Shown: piece after piece, positions 13,401 through 25,719 of the stretch
How positions within the stretch are numbered: position 1 is the stretch's first letter
Layout of the letters: the number at the start of each line of letters is the position of its first letter
Assembly: GCA_037903475.1 (NCBI GenBank)
Contig: JBAJFG010000281.1
Coordinates: 310,001-374,000 of the forward strand
Origin: Ancylostoma caninum
Lineage: Eukaryota > Nematoda > Chromadorea > Rhabditida > Ancylostomatidae
Direction of reading: 5' to 3'
DNA: 64,000 bases
Made by a program: the position numbers and the translations under genes
The notes under the pieces: model-generated
What the model saw: only the letters and a program-made list of their open reading frames with translations
Database searches by the model: none
What the model was told of the DNA's origin: nothing

Positions 13401-16400
13401 AAGGGATTAGCTGTAAAGGAATTTATGCCTGGATAATGTTTTACTATGGAATCCGCTATAGTTATTGCTGGTTTGTCATGAATACCACTCCCTAATCCAG
13501 AATTCCTCCTCTTCCTCCTACTCTTCCCACTTCAGTAACCTAAGACTCTTCAACGCCCCATGGGAAACTAAATTGTTGTTGAATTTAGAAACGCTCTGCT
13601 AACAACAGCTTTCGAAGTCTTTATTTTTATCGGTCTACTTCGGTTCATAGTAACCGGGACTTTTGGATACTCTGTACACCTAACGTTTCAAAAATTTGCT
13701 TGAAAAAGCTTTTTTCGTCTCTCTTCACATGGACGAATGCATGCATACGTCATTGACACAAATTGTATTGAGAAAAGGAGGGGAGCTGTGGAGAGGGAGA
13801 TGATCCCCTATAGATTTTCATCATTTTTCATTCTGTTTTCAGCAGGGGTTGCGAGATTCTTTGTTCTTCTTTTCATTTTGTTTGTTCAAATTTTCATTAA
13901 TTAACAACTTTTCATCTTATTCTCCCTCGATTCTCGTCAAGTCTTCAGACTTCGTCTTTTTTTAAAATCTTTCAGCAAGAATAAAAAATATTCCAAGGAT
14001 TTTCGTGAGGTACTGGGTCGATATGAATTAGACTTTCAATCCTGCGAATTATTTTTGCTGCTCATTCTGCGTTTATGCAGTTTAGGCATCGCTTAATCTC
14101 ACAACCTGAGTATTCCGTTCCTTCCAAAAAGCACTAAGCGTGCCGGGCCGTGTATGGTTTTTTCCAGGTGTATAGTCCGCGGAAGTGTCTACTGTGCTTG
14201 ATTCACGAAATCGTTCTATCCGCTATATCCGGAGTGAGCATGCAAAAGTGTTGACATAACTGCATGAACTGACAGTGCACTGTTTGACAGTGCAAACGGG
14301 TGTTTGTTCGTGCAGCACCGGTTAGCAGCAGTGGCAAAAACCGTACCAACGCTTGGTTTGTTTTACCAACGTGGCGCTATGTAGAAGAGCGAGTTAACAC
14401 TAGGCACAAGTGTGCTCGGAGAGCGAATGGTGTACAAACACACAGGGGGAACTGTCGTTGAATGTACACTTTCATTTCTAGGTAAGAGTGGACTGGTCCG
14501 CCTTACTGATGACAGCCGGTGATCCTGCACTGGCGTTTTTTTTTATTGCGCTACGCAGTTGACAGATCCCATACGGCGTGGAAGGCACAACTTGCTTTTT
14601 TTCCGCTAGCTGTCAGTCATTTGTCAAATTGTTGTTGGCATAGGAATCACGCTGGAGTTGATGACTGGAATATTTTCTTAGTGCTGACGTTTAATTTAAC
14701 GCTGAGTATGGGAGATGGGGGGTAAGCTTGTTTACCCAGGATTAGGGTTACCTTCTCATCCTTGATGAAGGTTGCGTATACTTGCAGTTGCAGGATGTCG
14801 AACAGCAGATTTAGCCGTTCGGGAAAGAAATAATTGAAAGTGATTAATTGATTGATTGAGTGGAAGAATGAGTCAACAAACGAATGAATGAATAAATAAA
14901 TAGATAATTAAATAAAGGAAAGGATGAATGAATGAGTGAATGAGTGAAGGAATGAATGAATGAATAAATGGATGAAGGAATGGATGGATGAATGAGCGGA
15001 TGAATGAATGAATGAATGAATGAATGAATGAATGAATGAATGAATGAATGAATGAACGAGTAAACGAATGAATGAGTGGACGCATGATTTGGGGCGCACA
15101 TATGCATGCGACACAAACTGCTGGGTGTCTGCATTGATCAAAAAGGTTGAACTAGTTTTAGGGAGGATCTATCCAATGCAAAGCAGCATGATTAAAGGTG
15201 AAATCTGGACAAATTACGTATTCGAAGATATTCTTCAAAACTATATAGTGAAGTCTAGTTTTCTTTTTCATGAATAGACTTTGTTTTTGTTGTTTTTCTC
15301 TTTTGTTTGACTCTTCCGTGTAGCATTTGACCTAGGGAAGATTAGGTTGATGTTTCTGGTTTTTACCAGATCATATGACCTGGATGTTAGGAAATATGAC
15401 TAAGGATGATCTGAGTCTTTTGCAGACACTATGCTTAACACTTTCACTTTTGTTAGAAATACAGGGAAAAAGAAGAAATTCCCTTGAAATTTGCTGTAGT
15501 CTAAATCCGCCTCAGAATAGTACAAACTGAGCAACTGACCATTCTCGTATTCCTGTATTCCTGTGGTCCACGTTCACCCAACTGTGGACTGTTCAAGGCT
15601 TTCCTTTTCGCGGTGGTATGCTATTCACTCCTTTCCAAGAACTCAAAGTTCTGGGATTGCAATGATTTGCCGTATGGGCTGGGCATTGTCTGTTTTCAAA
15701 ACTTTCGAAAACCCGTGTTTGTGTTAGGGTAATCCACAGGCGGCATTATTGACTGAGTTGCTTACGAATCATGGCGGTATCCAGTCCATACCAAAACTTT
15801 TTGTGATGGACAATCCTGCTCCACTGTGAACGTGTGAATGCACTTTGAACCATAGATTCCTCGCAGAACAATAGTACTCACTGTTCTATTGCTGACCTAC
15901 TGCACGCAAAACGTAGATGCACTTGGAAGCACATAGAAGTAAGGATGCGCGCTGGTTTTTTTTAAAGCATCTATGTAACGACAGATAATTGCATGCTCAG
16001 AGAATCGGATAGGTCGAACGCAGCAACAACTGCAAGTCTCCGCCCAATCGAAGAGGAATACAGCGGCTGCTGCTAAAGGAGGAGCTGCTGCAGTTGGGCT
16101 GCTAAGAGCAGTAAACACCGTGTTCCGGCTGCGTTTTTTGCCCGATGAACTGTGGTGCAGTTCAACCTGCGTTTTACCTGCTCCTTGCCACGTGGCGACA
16201 CGCCCCCTGGGAGGTGTATATAAGCTGCTGGTTGAGCATCAAAGTTTAGTCGCGTCTCCGCTCCGGCGGATACAAGGGGAGCCCAGCGAGACTCGTCAGG
16301 CTGGCTGAGGCCCGGGTAAAACCGTGGCCCAGTGCAATGATTATTTTTGGACGAGCTTGGGTAAGCATCCACTTACCCAAGTGTGCAGTACGAACACAGC

Positions 16401-19400
16401 CCTGTGCCCAGATTGAGCTGCGATCCTAGGTTTGAGACATGCAAACTAGTTCATCGCCCCCGAAACACAGCCTTCTAGGGGCGAATGCAGCTCGTGGGGC
16501 GACGAAATAAGCTTTCACCTCGCGGTGTAACTGCTGTTGAAACGTGTTCGGGCTGCGTTTGTCGTCCCGGAATCTCTGAGTGAGAAGCAGGTATTATCCG
16601 TTCTTCATATGTTTTTCGAGCTACACCAAACCATCGCGGTAAAAGCGCGAATGGCTGTTATGCGTAAGGCCGACCTCTTCCTTTTTTGTATTCTAATTGG
16701 CCACATCTTTGGTCCTGGCAATTATCGGCAAGCTGCGGTTGGCATATGTTCGGATTGCATAATGAAGTAATGACTAGGTTATCCCCACTATAGGGGATGC
16801 CTCCTTTTTTTATGCCTACGCTGAATCAGGGAAACGCTGGAATTAGTTTCATTCACGGCGGTAGTCGTCTTATACGATTTGTCGACGAAGCGACAAGTCA
16901 CTTATTGCCAGACACCAGTGCTCCGGCAACAGCTGTACATTCGCACACGTCTAAAGAAACAGAATGGCTTCCGTTTTTCTAGGGCGATTCGACATCGCGA
17001 TGACAAATCGCCGACGAATCGTTGACTCATGCGATAGCTGCAAATGCTCTATTCTTATATTTTGCTGTGATCTGCCATTGTTAATGTGCTGCAGCTCAGG
17101 CTCATGCTTCAGGATTCTTCCTTCACGGAGGAGGGCCGCCACTGCGTTTATAACCCTCTTTCCGGTCGCTTTAATTCTCAAGTGCAGATGGCTTATGAAT
17201 AGCTCGTTATCCAACGATCTGGATACTTATAAGGGATTAGGGAAATTGCCACGATCTGTCACTTACATTGGAAGAGTAAATGCTCATGAGTATTGGAAAG
17301 AAGGGGCTGTGGGCGGTATTTCTCGTGAGGGATCTCTGAAGACGATGACTCCGAAGTCTACTACCTGCTTTTTTAAGGAAACTACACGACTAAAATGTTA
17401 AAGGGATCTCTGAAGACGATGACTCCGAAGTCTACTACCCGCTTCTTTAAGGAAACTACACGACTAAAATGTTAAAAAGGCGTGATGTTCACTTTCAGTC
17501 CATCATTCAACCATCTTCTTTGCTGCGACTTTTCATTCATTCGTTCATTCATTCATTCATTCATTAGCTCGCTCATTTCTTCCTTTGACTTCTCTTGTTT
17601 CTCACAATTATTCTTTACTCTTTCACTGTTAACCTTTTTCTTTGTTCTCTTTTATCCACATCTTATTTTGTTTTTTTCATTATCCGATGAAGATAGAAGG
17701 ATTAGATCATGAATACATGTTTAAAAATGTGCGGAGGATCTTCCATTCTGGGTTTCATCCTGTGGCACTAATCATCCGCAGCTCCCTAAGGATTTGCGTA
17801 CAGAATTCATCACAAACAAATGAGTCAGAATAGTCTACACTGCATTTTTTAAAAATTTCTCGGGATTTTCACGACTTCTGTGTGCTTCAAAGGAAGAACA
17901 AGAATAGTTACGGTGGCTTCCCTTTGATGTCATGCTTTATCACGCTGTTAGCCGACGAATTCACGATGTTCCAGAGATGTTTCCTGAACGATGCTTGAAA
18001 GCGCAATGTTCGGTCGTGTTTCATCCAGAATGTCCGTCCGATTCGCGACTTGTCATCCTACCACCACCCCCTGGCGAGTGCTGTGGACGACCGGGCACTT
18101 GTCATTGCGATCAACAGGTACGTTAGTGGGTGTGGCTGGCTCAGTGCTGCACCGGTAACAAGTGCATTTTCCGATTTTTTTTAGAAATGTGAAGCGTTTG
18201 TTCCGATTTGTGACAAGGGCATGGAGCGAGTGTTAGTGAAAGAGGGTGGTCATCAACCTGGCTCATGCTGTGATGTGTTCGAGTGTCGAAAACGAGGTAA
18301 GGTGCAGTATTGATTTGTTGATTGATTCATACAGGGGATGAACTGAGGTTTTCTAGAACTCCGGTGTGAATCAGTACGATGTCCTTCGCATGTGTTTGAT
18401 GAGGATGAAGGCGTTGACTGTCCGGCGGACAGTGTTCGGCCAGCGGAACACGTCCCGAACGGGCTGTGCTGTCCGGTGCGACCGGGGTAAGACCAGCACG
18501 TAATTGTTTGTCGCTTGTTCCCGCGCAATGTCGCTCGCTTGTAACTTTTTGTACTCTATACTAGTGTGATCAAATTACACTAGGCTTTCCATTATGACCA
18601 ATCTTACGTGTCTCTGCTTGCGAACACTTCTCCCTCTAATTGCCACTTGACCTTCGCTACGCCTCTTATCGCTTGTTCTCGCTTCCTCCCGCCTGCTTTC
18701 GCCATCCTAACCTGCTCACCCTGCGCTGTTCAGATGTCGTTGTCGAGCAGCTGTCTGTCGTCCCGCCGTTTGTGACGAGGGCAAAAAACTGCGCATCATC
18801 CGTAAAGGCACCGGCACACCAGGACGATGCTGTGACGAATGGACTTGCGATGACGATCCGCAACCATTGGTGAGCGTTATTGATTGTCCTGTTGTGTGTG
18901 GGTGGAGCAGACTCTCATTGGTTGACTTTCAGTCTAAATCTTGCATACGGGATGGAAAGACATACTCAGATGGGGAGGAATGGCACACTTCGTCGTGTGA
19001 GGTGTGCAGGTGCAAAAAGGGCGTGGCCGTTTGCAGCAAGATGACTTGTCCCAAGACACCTCGTAAGTGTCAATTATGTCCAAGCATTATCGATTATCGA
19101 TTTTTTACGATTCGGCTTTTAGCTCAATGCTCGTGGATTGTGATCCCAGACGGGGAATGTTGCCCGGTATGCGTTGGATGTCAGACGGAGAAGCTGGAAA
19201 AGAAGAGGAAAAACGAGACCTGGCAAAAGGATGACTGTACAACGTGAGCAGGTCTTCTACAGAAATTCCAATTTACAGTACTCTGAAAATTTCTGATACA
19301 GGTGCACCTGCTCAGAAGATGGGACACCTATATGCGAAAAGCACATGTGCCGTACGGAATGTGAGAATCCTCGCAAGGTGGAAGGGCAATGCTGTCCAGT

Positions 19401-22400
19401 TTGTGATGGTTAGTGAGTTCGCTGTTCCGGAATTCTCATACTGATCAATAATTATAGTTTTCATTGTTACTGGAAATTGAATAGAGACTGGAAAGGGCTC
19501 TTTTTTGGTTTGAAGACTATCATCGAGAAACGTCGAATGACATATGCTATGTGGAATCGTATGGCGATTTTGCATTATATGCGAGAACTGGTCTCCAGCT
19601 GATTTTTTTCTCAATCTGCCGCTTTTTCTTTTTCCTTCTGCCACTTCACGTTGAATAGTTATATGTTTTCATCTTCATAACAAGTCCTACATTATTTTTA
19701 TGTAAATTTCATAGGTACTTTAGCAGCCTTGCTCTGACCAATCGATTATTGATCTTGCAGAACCACTCCTGCTCACAATGCCAGTGGCATGTCCATCCAT
19801 TGAACACTGTCCACTGCGATGTGAAGCCGGTCTGCAACGGGACGAACGCGGTTGCTTCCAATGCGAGTGTGTTCCCGCCAGCAGACCTGAACAATGTCCG
19901 ACGCTATCGGCGCAGAATTGCGACAAGTATGTATGCAACAGGGTGTCTCAGAAATTGTGCACCAAGAATTCCAGGCATTTTCCACATACATACATACTGA
20001 TTTTCTACACGAATATCGTTTCTTATAGACAATGCGCCCATGGTTACGCCAAGGACGCAGCAGGTTGTGTGGTGTGCAAATGCGCCAAGTGTCCACCATT
20101 GCACCAGTGTATGAAACATTGTCTCTATGGATTTGAATCGAATTCCGTTGGATGTCCAGTGTGCAAATGTAGAGGTGAGCGCCGATACACATCTAGTTAT
20201 TCGTGTGTGCATTTATCATCCAACCCCAGAAATACATAGTGGCTAGATGTTGCCTAGTAAGGGACACTGTTTGGATAAGTTAGGTCCCTTGCTATACCAC
20301 TACCAAACACAACTTTGCCGTGACTGTTTTCATAAGTGAGCACCCCTACTGATGTAGTAAATAAATAAATAAATAAATAAATAAATCAGTAAAGGTTTAA
20401 GTAAGGCAAGTCTGTACAGAGGCGATAAGCTCTTCGTGAACGTTGTTAGAGTTGATGTGGATGCAAAAAATCGCTCACTAGCAAAGGAGAAGCCCTACTT
20501 CGTCCAGAAAAAGTATTTTTTAGATAACGGTTTATATTTTGATAAGTTTTTTTGGAGCTATACGGTGCTAAATGGTTAGATAAGTTTGCGATCACAACAT
20601 CGTCTCCGATCAATATATCGATCGATGTTTCGAATCGAGAATATATAGACACATAGAGAAGAATAAGAAAAAAAAGATTTCCTGTTTCACGAGAAATATG
20701 AAATAAGTGGCATGTGCATGTTGAGCTTAGAGCAGAGTAGGTGACTTGTACAAAACCGATCGTAGGTGGGAAGGGTCATAAGTGTGTGAGAACAAGAAGA
20801 GATCGATTCGATCAATACTTCGACTGTTATTGATTGTTGCAGCGATCTCACGCATTGAAGCAAAACTGACGATACCGGAAAAGATTGGACGATTAGCTGG
20901 CTGGGACAAATGCATCTCGCTGAGCCCCACAGGTCGCGTCGTTGAACGCGACGGTGGCGAGTGGTGGAGCGACGGATGTCGTCATTGTTTCTGCGAACAG
21001 AAGCAGGTACGTAATTGCAGACATTTTGCTGGAATATCATCCTGCCGTAGTTAGACTCTACATGTTTATTGATTGATGCGAATTCGTTGATTTCGTGGAT
21101 ATTTTAGGAGTACTGCTCACTGATCTCGTGTGCTCCACGTCCTGCTGATTGCGCTGAAGAGAACTGGGTACATGAAGAAGGTGCGTATCGATTAATATCG
21201 AAGTTTTTTTTGGAATTTTTGTCAAATGGGCGAGTGATTGGTGAAATAACACGAAACCCTTGTGCGTCTATGACTTCTGTAGAACTTTTTTAATTTTTTT
21301 CTTTTTCTTAAACTTTTTTTAAGTATAAGAATCCAAAAAAAGCTTCCAAACTTGAAAATTCCTCTGAGTTCTTTCGTTTTTGTTAATCTAATGGCTTAAA
21401 ATCCGCTCAGGAGCCTGCTGTTCGTCTTGCATGGCCACGTCGAACAAGTCAACAGTGCTCACGTCGAAGCACGAACATACCGTATGTCAATCACCTGGAT
21501 CTGGCCGGATATTTACAGGTACGTTGGACAGTCCTTTTGGCATGAGTTCTGGAAGTGTTCCAATTATTGATTTGTTTTTATTTATTTTTAGATGGTGAAA
21601 CATGGCAATTGGCGCCATGTGTGTCATGCACATGTCGCGTTGGGCATGTGCTCTGTCGAGCAGTCGAATGCCCGGCGATCGCCTGCCATCACCCTATCAT
21701 GCATCCGGATGACCAATGCTGCCCAAGGTACGGTACAGTTGATGGGTTACTGTACGGATAGTGTGAATTGTCTACCGTATTTCAGATGCCCCACGAATAG
21801 CTCAGAATTAGTGAATCCTGACACATCAGTGGTTTGCACTGATGGCTCTGGTATTGCTCACCAAGCAGGTTAGTTAGGCCTTTTTGTTGCTGAAAGAGAG
21901 TGAGTCCAGACAGTTAGAGTGGGGAGAACTTGCGTCTCTGTCTTGTTGGAAGAACACCAAAATGTAGCTAGCAGTGGTTTTACTGGGAAGAAGCTCCAAC
22001 CGGCTCCATGCGAAATTTTCAGGAGCTTCCTGGCGAACTGATGACTGCACCTCATGTGAATGTACAACCGAAGCGAAGGTGATCTGCTACCGACAGCAAT
22101 GTGACGATGATACCTCATGTGCCGGCAAGCCATTAACGATCAAAGGGCGGTGCTGCCCCGTTTGTGAAGGTGATCAGTGTGTTGCAGTGGGGTTACCCAA
22201 CCCGAATCCTCTTGAACTTCTAATGAGAATGTGTTTGCAGACGCCCTCTCCGCATCGGTGTGCTCTTTCGACGCCTCCGTTTATACTGTGGGCGAGGAAT
22301 GGCGTCAGGACACATGCACCAACTGTTCATGTCAACCGGGTGGACGCACTGTATGTCGTCAGCTGGTCTGTCCTCAGTGTGTCGAACCTGTACCGATAGA

Positions 22401-25400
22401 GGGACATTGTTGTCCGTTGTGTAAAGGTGAGTTCTGGAAGTAGACTTTTATGAGATTGGGTCCTGAAACGAAAAGGGGCGTGGCAAGGCCTCCTCCACTA
22501 GTCATAATGTTTATGTTTGATACCGAGAATGGGTAAATTTGTCTATGAGCGGTCCTCGAAGCATAATATTTACCTATGTGAATTGACCCGGTAATGAGGA
22601 AATGCCCTGGGCACGAACTTTCCGAGTTCCTATGCCTTCTTTTAAGAAAAGTTGCGCTCGGAACGTTTTCGAGAACAAGTCCTCGTCGTTTTACAGAGCT
22701 CTTTTGGTTGGATTCTGATTCTACACACGACTAAAAGGTGAACATCACCACTTTCTGGGATTTGCTATAGTTCCGCAGCAAAGTTTTTCCTTTCAATTCT
22801 TTTGCACGGCCAGCAACAGAGTGTTGTCTGTCTTTTTTGGGCGGTTTCACCCTCCTATTTAATATAGGGCCTCAAATAACAGAAGTTCATGCCAGCAAGG
22901 AAGCAAACATCTTCGCAAAAATCTGACTGTGTCTTACTAGCTGTTCACGAGAGTGGTTTTTTGTTACCATTTTCACACTTTTTTGTTGTATGAAACGTAC
23001 TAAATGCTTCTGCGTGGTTGTAATTATAGACGACGATTGCGAATGATGCGAGAACTAGTCCCCAGAGCTTTAAAGAGGTCTTTAGTTTAAGCTTCAGTTA
23101 ATCCAGTGATTATGAAGGTGACGGATGCGCGAAACACCAGTTTTCACTTTCTTATTCTGGATATTTTTCCAAAATGGTTTCCAAGCATGACGACAAACAT
23201 CCGAAGAAATTCGGGAACTTTTGGTGGTGCTAAACAATGTCGTTTAGAGCCGCCATCGTTCCCACACAGCGCTGACGTTAAATTCTAATATGACAGTGTG
23301 AAACAGCAAATTCTGTGTGGAATATTGATTTTTGCAGATCAAGGTTGGGCGGCATTCGAGGGAACCGGGTCCTCATTGGCTCCACCGGCGCCACACTCGA
23401 ACTCGCTGCCATGGATCGGACTATGTCTAATGTCTTTAGCTATCGTTGGACTGGTTGTTGTGCTGCTTATTCTCTACAAGAGAAGTCGTGGCGAGACAAA
23501 GGTGCGTCTTTTCGGAACATCTGGAGTTTTCATGCAAAATTTTGCGGTTATCTATACTGGAAGATCAATGCACGTTTGTCGGGGTTATCTGAAACACACT
23601 GATATTTTCGTGGTGTCTCATTAGTCGCGCATCGATCGATATGGTTGTGCTGAAGAAATAGGTTACTACAGGAAAATACAAACCTGGGTTGTTATACGTC
23701 AACCGCTACGTTAACTCTTTGGGTTAACGCGGACCATCGTGGGTTAACGAGTGATGCGGCGCTGCCCACTCTTGCCTGAGAGGCAAGAACGATTGCCCTC
23801 CACTGTCTCTATCTTTATGGGAATTGTCAACGGGACAGTTTCAGTCCCGTTGACAATTGAAAGCTTCCAGCCAAAAAAATACCACCGGAACAACACAGCC
23901 GCTAAGCCTGCTGTTGATTGATTCGTGATTTTTGAGACAACGATGGTTTTTGCCTTGAGATCTGTCTGCTCGAGACTATAATTCCTCAGAATCCGCTCAG
24001 TTTTTGGGATGAGCAACTGTCGGTTTTACCAGAGGAAGTGATCAGACATTTGTTCTATTACTAGTAGAGTAGTTTTCATTTTTCCCAGGGAACGCGTGCG
24101 CTACTTTCGAGATTTGTGCGCGAATTTTTCCTACTAATACTATTTCTTGCTCATTTATTCTTCTTAAGCTTACAATGGTAAGGTATTCCTAATTCGAAAG
24201 CAGTGCTCAGCAGTGGTCAAGGCCGTGAATTATAGCACACGCGACTTTTGAGACAATAGCTGCAATCGTCGAGTATATTTGAAGGAAAATATGTCATTGT
24301 GATGAGAAAGTCAGTAAGGCATCTTGGTTTAAGAAGTATCCAAATGTGTGACCTTTCCCGTATAGGAGGCATCATTTGAATTATTGATTTTTTTTTTGCA
24401 GAAGTCCTTTGAGAACACGTCGTCGTGTGTGCGACTGTCGGCGTCGAAGCAAATTGGTTCGATGCCTCACCTGGTTGACTGGCCGCCCACGTCACGGAAG
24501 GATTCGCATGGAGATGGGCAAAGCGAGAGCCTTCTCTCTACGGTGTAAGTCCTCATATGGCTCTGCTTCCCTAATTCTGGCCGTCTACGCGATGATGTTT
24601 ACACTTTTTGAAGAAATCGCCGTATCAAGGACTACATATAGTTTGGTGCTCGTGGGTTTTGTTGGTGTGTTCGATATGCATTGTACAGTGAAATGTAAGT
24701 GAAGCGGCTGTCTATTTTGCTCTATCACTGTCTGCGTCTCTATCCACATATTTCACACTGTGCGCATCAATCGATATTGCAAAAGTGGTCCAAAATTTTT
24801 GCCTGGGAAATTTAAATAGTCACTAGCATAGTCCCTTGCGGTTATTTATAGTAAGAATGATCGTAGACCTCGTGGAGAACTGCCTTAAATATGAACCACC
24901 AATAGGTAGCAATTTAGGTAAAAGCGCTGCCGCGCGAAATCAAATCTAAGACGGTAAAAGTGCGTCTGTTTTTCATACAGAACATGTGCTTTTATAACTA
25001 AGCTCCGTTTACTCGTTGGCATATCGCCGAACAAATTGGCTTTTTTTAGGTGTGGCTTCTGTACACGTTTCCGACCAATAGCAGTGGAGCTCTGTGATTG
25101 GTCAAATTTCAACGTGACACGCTTTGGATTCTTTTAGGCTATGAGTGATTTAGCCTTAGAAGGGGGCTTGATTATATCTTTGCTTGATCTCGATTAATAA
25201 AACTTATCCTCGACTATCCAAGATTCGGGACACGAAAGGGGCGTGGCCATCTAGTCTACCCATTGGCTAGATCTTATTACTGTGGAAATGCTTCTTCTTT
25301 GCAAGTTTCCTAGTAGCCGCTTCGAAATGAGAATTTCTCGAGGAGAGTTCTATGCCAGCAGTGGTGGATTGCAGACAATAGGGTAGAAATTTACATTTTT

Positions 25401-25719
25401 CCTTGAAACAGACTCCGGATAGCTCATTTTGCAAAAATACTGCATCTAGATCTGCGGAATTACGTGGCGGCAAGAACTTCACTATTTTTAGGTTTTCTAA
25501 ATATTCAAATCTTCCGTTCCTCTCACTTGGTTTAATGTTGAATATGTTCACAGTGACGACGACACTTTCATGGTAACTGCTATTGATTTCATTGATCACC
25601 TACTTTGCAGTTCCGACACAATGACTGCAACCAGCTGCGCGTCATCTGGAGCAGATGCGCACGTCGACACTCGACCGCTCACCAACCGTACGCGACATCA
25701 ATTCCAGTGTCGAGTGTGA
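5719..25719 (+). CDS. crm-1: CRIM1/CRM-1-like cysteine-rich transmembrane BMP regulator (5' end missing)
   Basis: This family binds BMP/DBL-1-type ligands at the cell surface. Exons seen, phase-consistent from 17975 on: 5719 or 5730-5838, 7386-7454, 17975-18117, 18185-18296, 18357-18486, 18734-18869, 18933-19062, 19123-19243, 19302-19408, 19761-19926, 20029-20174, 20843-21006, 21108-21180, 21411-21518, 21592-21727, 21786-21868, 22023-22169, 22241-22426, 23338-23501, 24402-24544, 25611-25719. They encode the second half of an IGFBP domain (CVRQEGDICG), a GTPCWKNLIC segment, three CRIM-specific repeats ending in CC, two VWC domains, three antistasin-like repeats and four more VWC domains (CCPVC/CCPLC ends). 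A transmembrane helix (IGLCLMSLAIVGLVVVLLIL) and a ~85-residue tail follow. The order matches vertebrate CRIM1. The signal peptide and first IGFBP half were not found; an exon between 7455 and 17974 may be missing. The last donor (GT|GTAAGT) decides the C-terminal frame; the alternative frame would end at 25785. Confidence 0.88.
7965..7996 (+). other. Possible small exon in the CRIM1-like intron
   Basis: After the acceptor TCAGATAG the phase-1 reading is GECTLSYRRA, ending in phase 2 at a GTAATG donor. Vertebrate CRIM1 has a GKCEC motif at this place, so it may be part of the gene. The evidence is weak: it is short and has only two splice sites in its favour. Coordinates are approximate. Confidence 0.2.
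8741..8921 (+). other. Candidate terminal exon encoding one transmembrane helix
   Basis: After an AAATTTAG acceptor the frame runs 60 codons to a TGA. It reads TDLPYASVTTLTHG, then a hydrophobic helix (TGVLLFAAMLAVSITLI), then a basic stop-transfer tail (RIFRYRMK). That is the shape of the end of a type I membrane protein. It lies in the CRIM1-like intron on the same strand. Its phase (needing one base) fits the possible exon at 7965-7996. It could be an alternative short membrane-anchored ending, a nested gene end, or chance. Confidence 0.25.
10305..10590 (-). other. Candidate minus-strand exon pair in the CRIM1-like intron
   Basis: On the minus strand a frame from about 10590 (ISPRCKSKFTSRSKSS) reaches a CAG|GTATAT donor at 10520. 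A 78-bp intron with a CACACAG acceptor joins it in frame to exon 10305-10441 (LAPLEIILCAAAGRRRG, then LLFLLLSAHFNISANTITH), which ends CAG|GTATAC. The region is GC-richer than its surroundings. I do not recognise the protein and found no continuation. It could be a nested gene on the opposite strand. Confidence 0.3.
11090..11312. mobile_element. Diverged MITE of the GCGTGCGTC family
   Basis: It begins GCAATTTATACTATG and ends near CACGCATCTAGTATAGAATGCC, resembling the terminal repeats of the copies at 28183 and 50818. The centre is strongly decayed. Confidence 0.6.
12068..12135. repeat. (TTCA)n microsatellite
   Basis: About 16 tandem ATTC/TTCA units, degenerating downstream into CAGTCAGTCATTCG. 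It creates a spurious repetitive IHSF reading frame. Confidence 0.95.
14868..15075. repeat. (GAAT)n microsatellite, partly degenerate
   Basis: About 200 bp of ATGA/GAAT units, perfect at about 15001-15053 and interrupted by AAATA and GGATGAAG variants to the left. It is the reverse-complement motif of the block at 12.07 kb. Its open frames in several phases are repeat artefacts. Confidence 0.95.
17328..17476. repeat. Tandem duplication of a ~75-bp unit
   Basis: The sequence starting GGATCTCTGAAGACGATGAC and ending ACGACTAAAATGTTAA occurs twice in immediate succession with only two or three differences. It lies in the CRIM1-like intron. Confidence 0.9.
17535..17567. repeat. Short (TTCA)n tract
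   Basis: About eight TTCA units with one TTCG variant; the same motif as at 12.07 kb. Confidence 0.85.
20360..20387. repeat. (AAAT)n tract
   Basis: Seven TAAA units in the intron between the last antistasin exon and the third VWC exon of the CRIM1-like gene. Confidence 0.9.
23822..23858. repeat. Perfect 15-bp-arm hairpin
   Basis: AATTGTCAACGGGAC at 23822-23836 is exactly inverted at 23844-23858 with a 7-base loop. It lies in the intron after the transmembrane exon of the CRIM1-like gene. Confidence 0.85.

Larger units (their letters stand above)
7455..17974. other. Long intron of the CRIM1-like gene (~10.5 kb)
   Basis: It holds simple repeats, a diverged MITE copy (about 11090-11312) and GC-richer islands at 9940-10560 and 16000-16540. 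Low-confidence exon candidates inside it are listed separately (7965-7996, 8741-8921, 10305-10590). A CRIM1 segment between the IGFBP region and the first cysteine repeat should be encoded here; I could not fix it. Confidence 0.5.

Noticed and set aside
16951..17214. 87-codon minus-strand frame (TGKRVINAVAALLREGRILK...)
   Set aside because: Protein-like in composition, but I found no in-phase partner exon or known motif; the plus strand is open too. Left uncalled.
19773..20212. Minus-strand frames of 102 and 139 codons over the antistasin exons
   Set aside because: Shadows of the cysteine-rich plus-strand exons; the plus strand has the correct cysteine spacing and splice sites.
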